A DNA stretch of 5,990 nucleotides from Methylorubrum extorquens (lineage in GTDB: Bacteria; Pseudomonadota; Alphaproteobacteria; Rhizobiales; Beijerinckiaceae), in contig JAEUAC010000099.1 of NCBI GenBank assembly GCA_019695455.1, positions 1-5,990 of the forward strand. The letters are read 5' to 3'. The stretch's first letter is position 1, and the number at the start of each line of letters is the position of its first letter. The notes below the pieces were generated by a model. That model made no database searches. It was not told where the DNA came from and worked only from the letters and a program-made list of their open reading frames with translations. Shown here piece after piece: positions 4,828 through 5,990 of this stretch. Position numbers and translations under genes: made by a program.

Positions 4828-5990
4828 TCAGAAATCGCGCTGGACGCGGAAGCGGGCGAGAACCTGGTCGTCCTCGCTGATCGTCCGCGGCGTGCCGCCG
4901 ACGACCTGCGGCTTGTTCGCGTCGATGACGCGGCCACGGGAGGCGCCACCGAGGAACTGGATCTTCTGGTAGGCGACCTCGACGCCGATATCGAGATCAC
5001 GCACCGGCGACCAGATCAGGTTCGTGCCGACGTAGTAGTTGTTGTAGTCCCGACCGTAGCCGGAGAACACGCCGTTCGCGTTGAAGGCCGCGACCGAGGT
5101 GAACGGGCCGGCCGCAGCGCCGACGCCCGTGAGGGGCGAGGCGATGCCGCGCAGGGCCTGATCGAAGTGCACGCGGCCGAACGAGCCGAACACACCCTGA
5201 CGAACCTCAGGCGCCCAGTAGTGCAAGAAGGCGATCGTTCCGGAGAACGACTCCGTCAGGTGCACCCGGCCGAACGTGTCGACCGCCGCGTCGTAGCCGC
5301 CGGCCAGGTTCGTGCCGGAGAAGCGGTTCGTGTAGGTCGAGCCGTTCAGCTCCTGGCCCTGCGGACCGAACACGCCCGTGTAGGCGTTCGCGCCCTGGGC
5401 GTAGGCGGCCTGCAGCCACAGCACGTCGCCGGGGGCGATCTGCGGCATGTTGAACTTCAGACCGCCCTGCACGGCGAAGCCGTACTCGGCGCTCGGAACC
5501 CGGGCCGGAGCCAGGGTCGCGGGCACGCCGGCGCCGCCGTTCAGCTGGAAGGCACCGCCCGTGTAGGTTCCGACGCGGATCTCGTGAACCGCGCCCGAGA
5601 CCTGGGCCGAACCCCAGGCCGCGTCGTAACGCAGCGCCGCGACGAAGTCGGGCATCACGTTCCGCTGGGCGACGTCGAGCTGGTAGCCGGAGGTCGCGAG
5701 ACCGACGCCGTTGAACTGGTTGCCCACGAAGGCGATCGGCTGACCGCCCAGGAAGGCGATGTTGGCGCCGGTCGGGTTGCCGCCGACGGCCGACAGCGCC
5801 GCGAACGGAGCGCTGACCGGGTTGCGGCGGAAGATCGGGTCTTCGGCCGAGATCGTCGCCGAGAGGCCGCCGCCGAACGTCGCCGTGTAGGCGAAGAGGT
5901 TCGTGGACGCCGCGTCGGAGCCGATCGAGGAGCCGATCATCTCGAGGTCGTGGGCGTAGAAGTCGAAGAACGACGCCGCGCGACCCGCCG
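4828..5990 (-). CDS. Outer-membrane porin, Porin_2-like (5' partial)
   Basis: The visible part is 386 residues and ends in a natural TGA. The frame stays open through the right edge, so the signal peptide and first strands are missing. The ATG at 5940 is internal: the upstream codons read AGRAASFFDFYAHDLE, a stretch typical of alphaproteobacterial porins (GR..SFFDFY). Further support comes from alternating aromatic/polar beta-strand patterns, Gly/Asn-rich loops, few Cys, a C-terminal part with YVGTNLIWSPVRDLDIGVEV, and the final RFRVQRDF. Its terminal Phe is the usual recognition signal for outer-membrane barrel assembly. Family knowledge (Omp2b/Porin_2 group) gives a trimeric 16-stranded barrel for passive diffusion of small hydrophilic solutes. 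Substrate preference cannot be read from the sequence. It is followed by two hairpins and so appears to be the last gene of its transcript. Rhizobiales genomes often hold several paralogues, so a gene name is not justified. Confidence 0.9.
   Translation of the reverse strand, partial: AGRAASFFDFYAHDLEMIGSSIGSDAASTNLFAYTATFGGGLSATISAEDPIFRRNPVSAPFAALSAVGGNPTGANIAFLGGQPIAFVGNQFNGVGLATSGYQLDVAQRNVMPDFVAALRYDAAWGSAQVSGAVHEIRVGTYTGGAFQLNGGAGVPATLAPARVPSAEYGFAVQGGLKFNMPQIAPGDVLWLQAAYAQGANAYTGVFGPQGQELNGSTYTNRFSGTNLAGGYDAAVDTFGRVHLTESFSGTIAFLHYWAPEVRQGVFGSFGRVHFDQALRGIASPLTGVGAAAGPFTSVAAFNANGVFSGYGRDYNNYYVGTNLIWSPVRDLDIGVEVAYQKIQFLGGASRGRVIDANKPQVVGGTPRTISEDDQVLARFRVQRDF

Noticed and set aside
1..5990. 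CRISPR array, mobile element, tRNA/rRNA gene or defence system
   Set aside because: I found no regularly spaced repeats, transposase or integrase motifs, terminal inverted repeats, or structural RNA signatures by eye. The window is almost fully occupied by ordinary envelope and metabolic genes.

Overview
The window is very GC-rich coding DNA, roughly 70% G+C by eye, with third positions dominated by G and C. Gene content suggests an alphaproteobacterium of the Hyphomicrobiales (Rhizobiales), plausibly Methylobacteriaceae. The markers are an alphaproteobacterial Porin_2-type porin, an AmgK/MurU peptidoglycan-recycling module, and an inner-membrane-anchored BON/OmpA protein whose N-terminus resembles a Rhizobiales family. 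The taxonomic call is inference from protein style, with no search behind it.

Layout: (1) 1-1724, plus strand: the 3' part of a gene encoding an AmgK-like sugar kinase fused in frame to a MurU-like nucleotidyltransferase. It is open at the left edge and may carry a further N-terminal domain such as TsaE. (2) 1725-1788: a 64-base gap with a possible promoter and a clear ribosome binding site. (3) 1789-2664, plus: an alpha/beta hydrolase with an intact catalytic triad. (4) 2669-2962, minus: a 97-residue three-helix membrane protein, convergent with the hydrolase and separated from it by only 4 bases. (5) 2959-4674, minus: a 571-residue membrane-anchored periplasmic protein with repeated BON-like modules and a degenerate OmpA-like C-terminus. 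Its stop codon overlaps the GTG start of gene 4, so the two form a translationally coupled pair. (6) 4675-4827: an intergenic region with two strong GC-rich hairpins, the probable porin terminator, and at best a weak promoter for the BON/OmpA gene. (7) 4828-5990, minus: an outer-membrane porin, cut at its 5' end by the right edge.

Most genes concern the envelope. AmgK and MurU salvage MurNAc toward UDP-MurNAc. The BON/OmpA protein and its small partner probably sit at the inner membrane and periplasm, and the porin is in the outer membrane. They are nevertheless separate transcription units on both strands, and no single pathway is shown to link them. I see no mobile element, CRISPR array, tRNA, rRNA or defence system. 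The most notable points are the in-frame AmgK-MurU fusion with a leftover-looking internal ribosome binding site, the roughly 120-residue repeat of the BON/OmpA protein with loss of the canonical peptidoglycan-binding Asp, and the paired hairpins after the porin.
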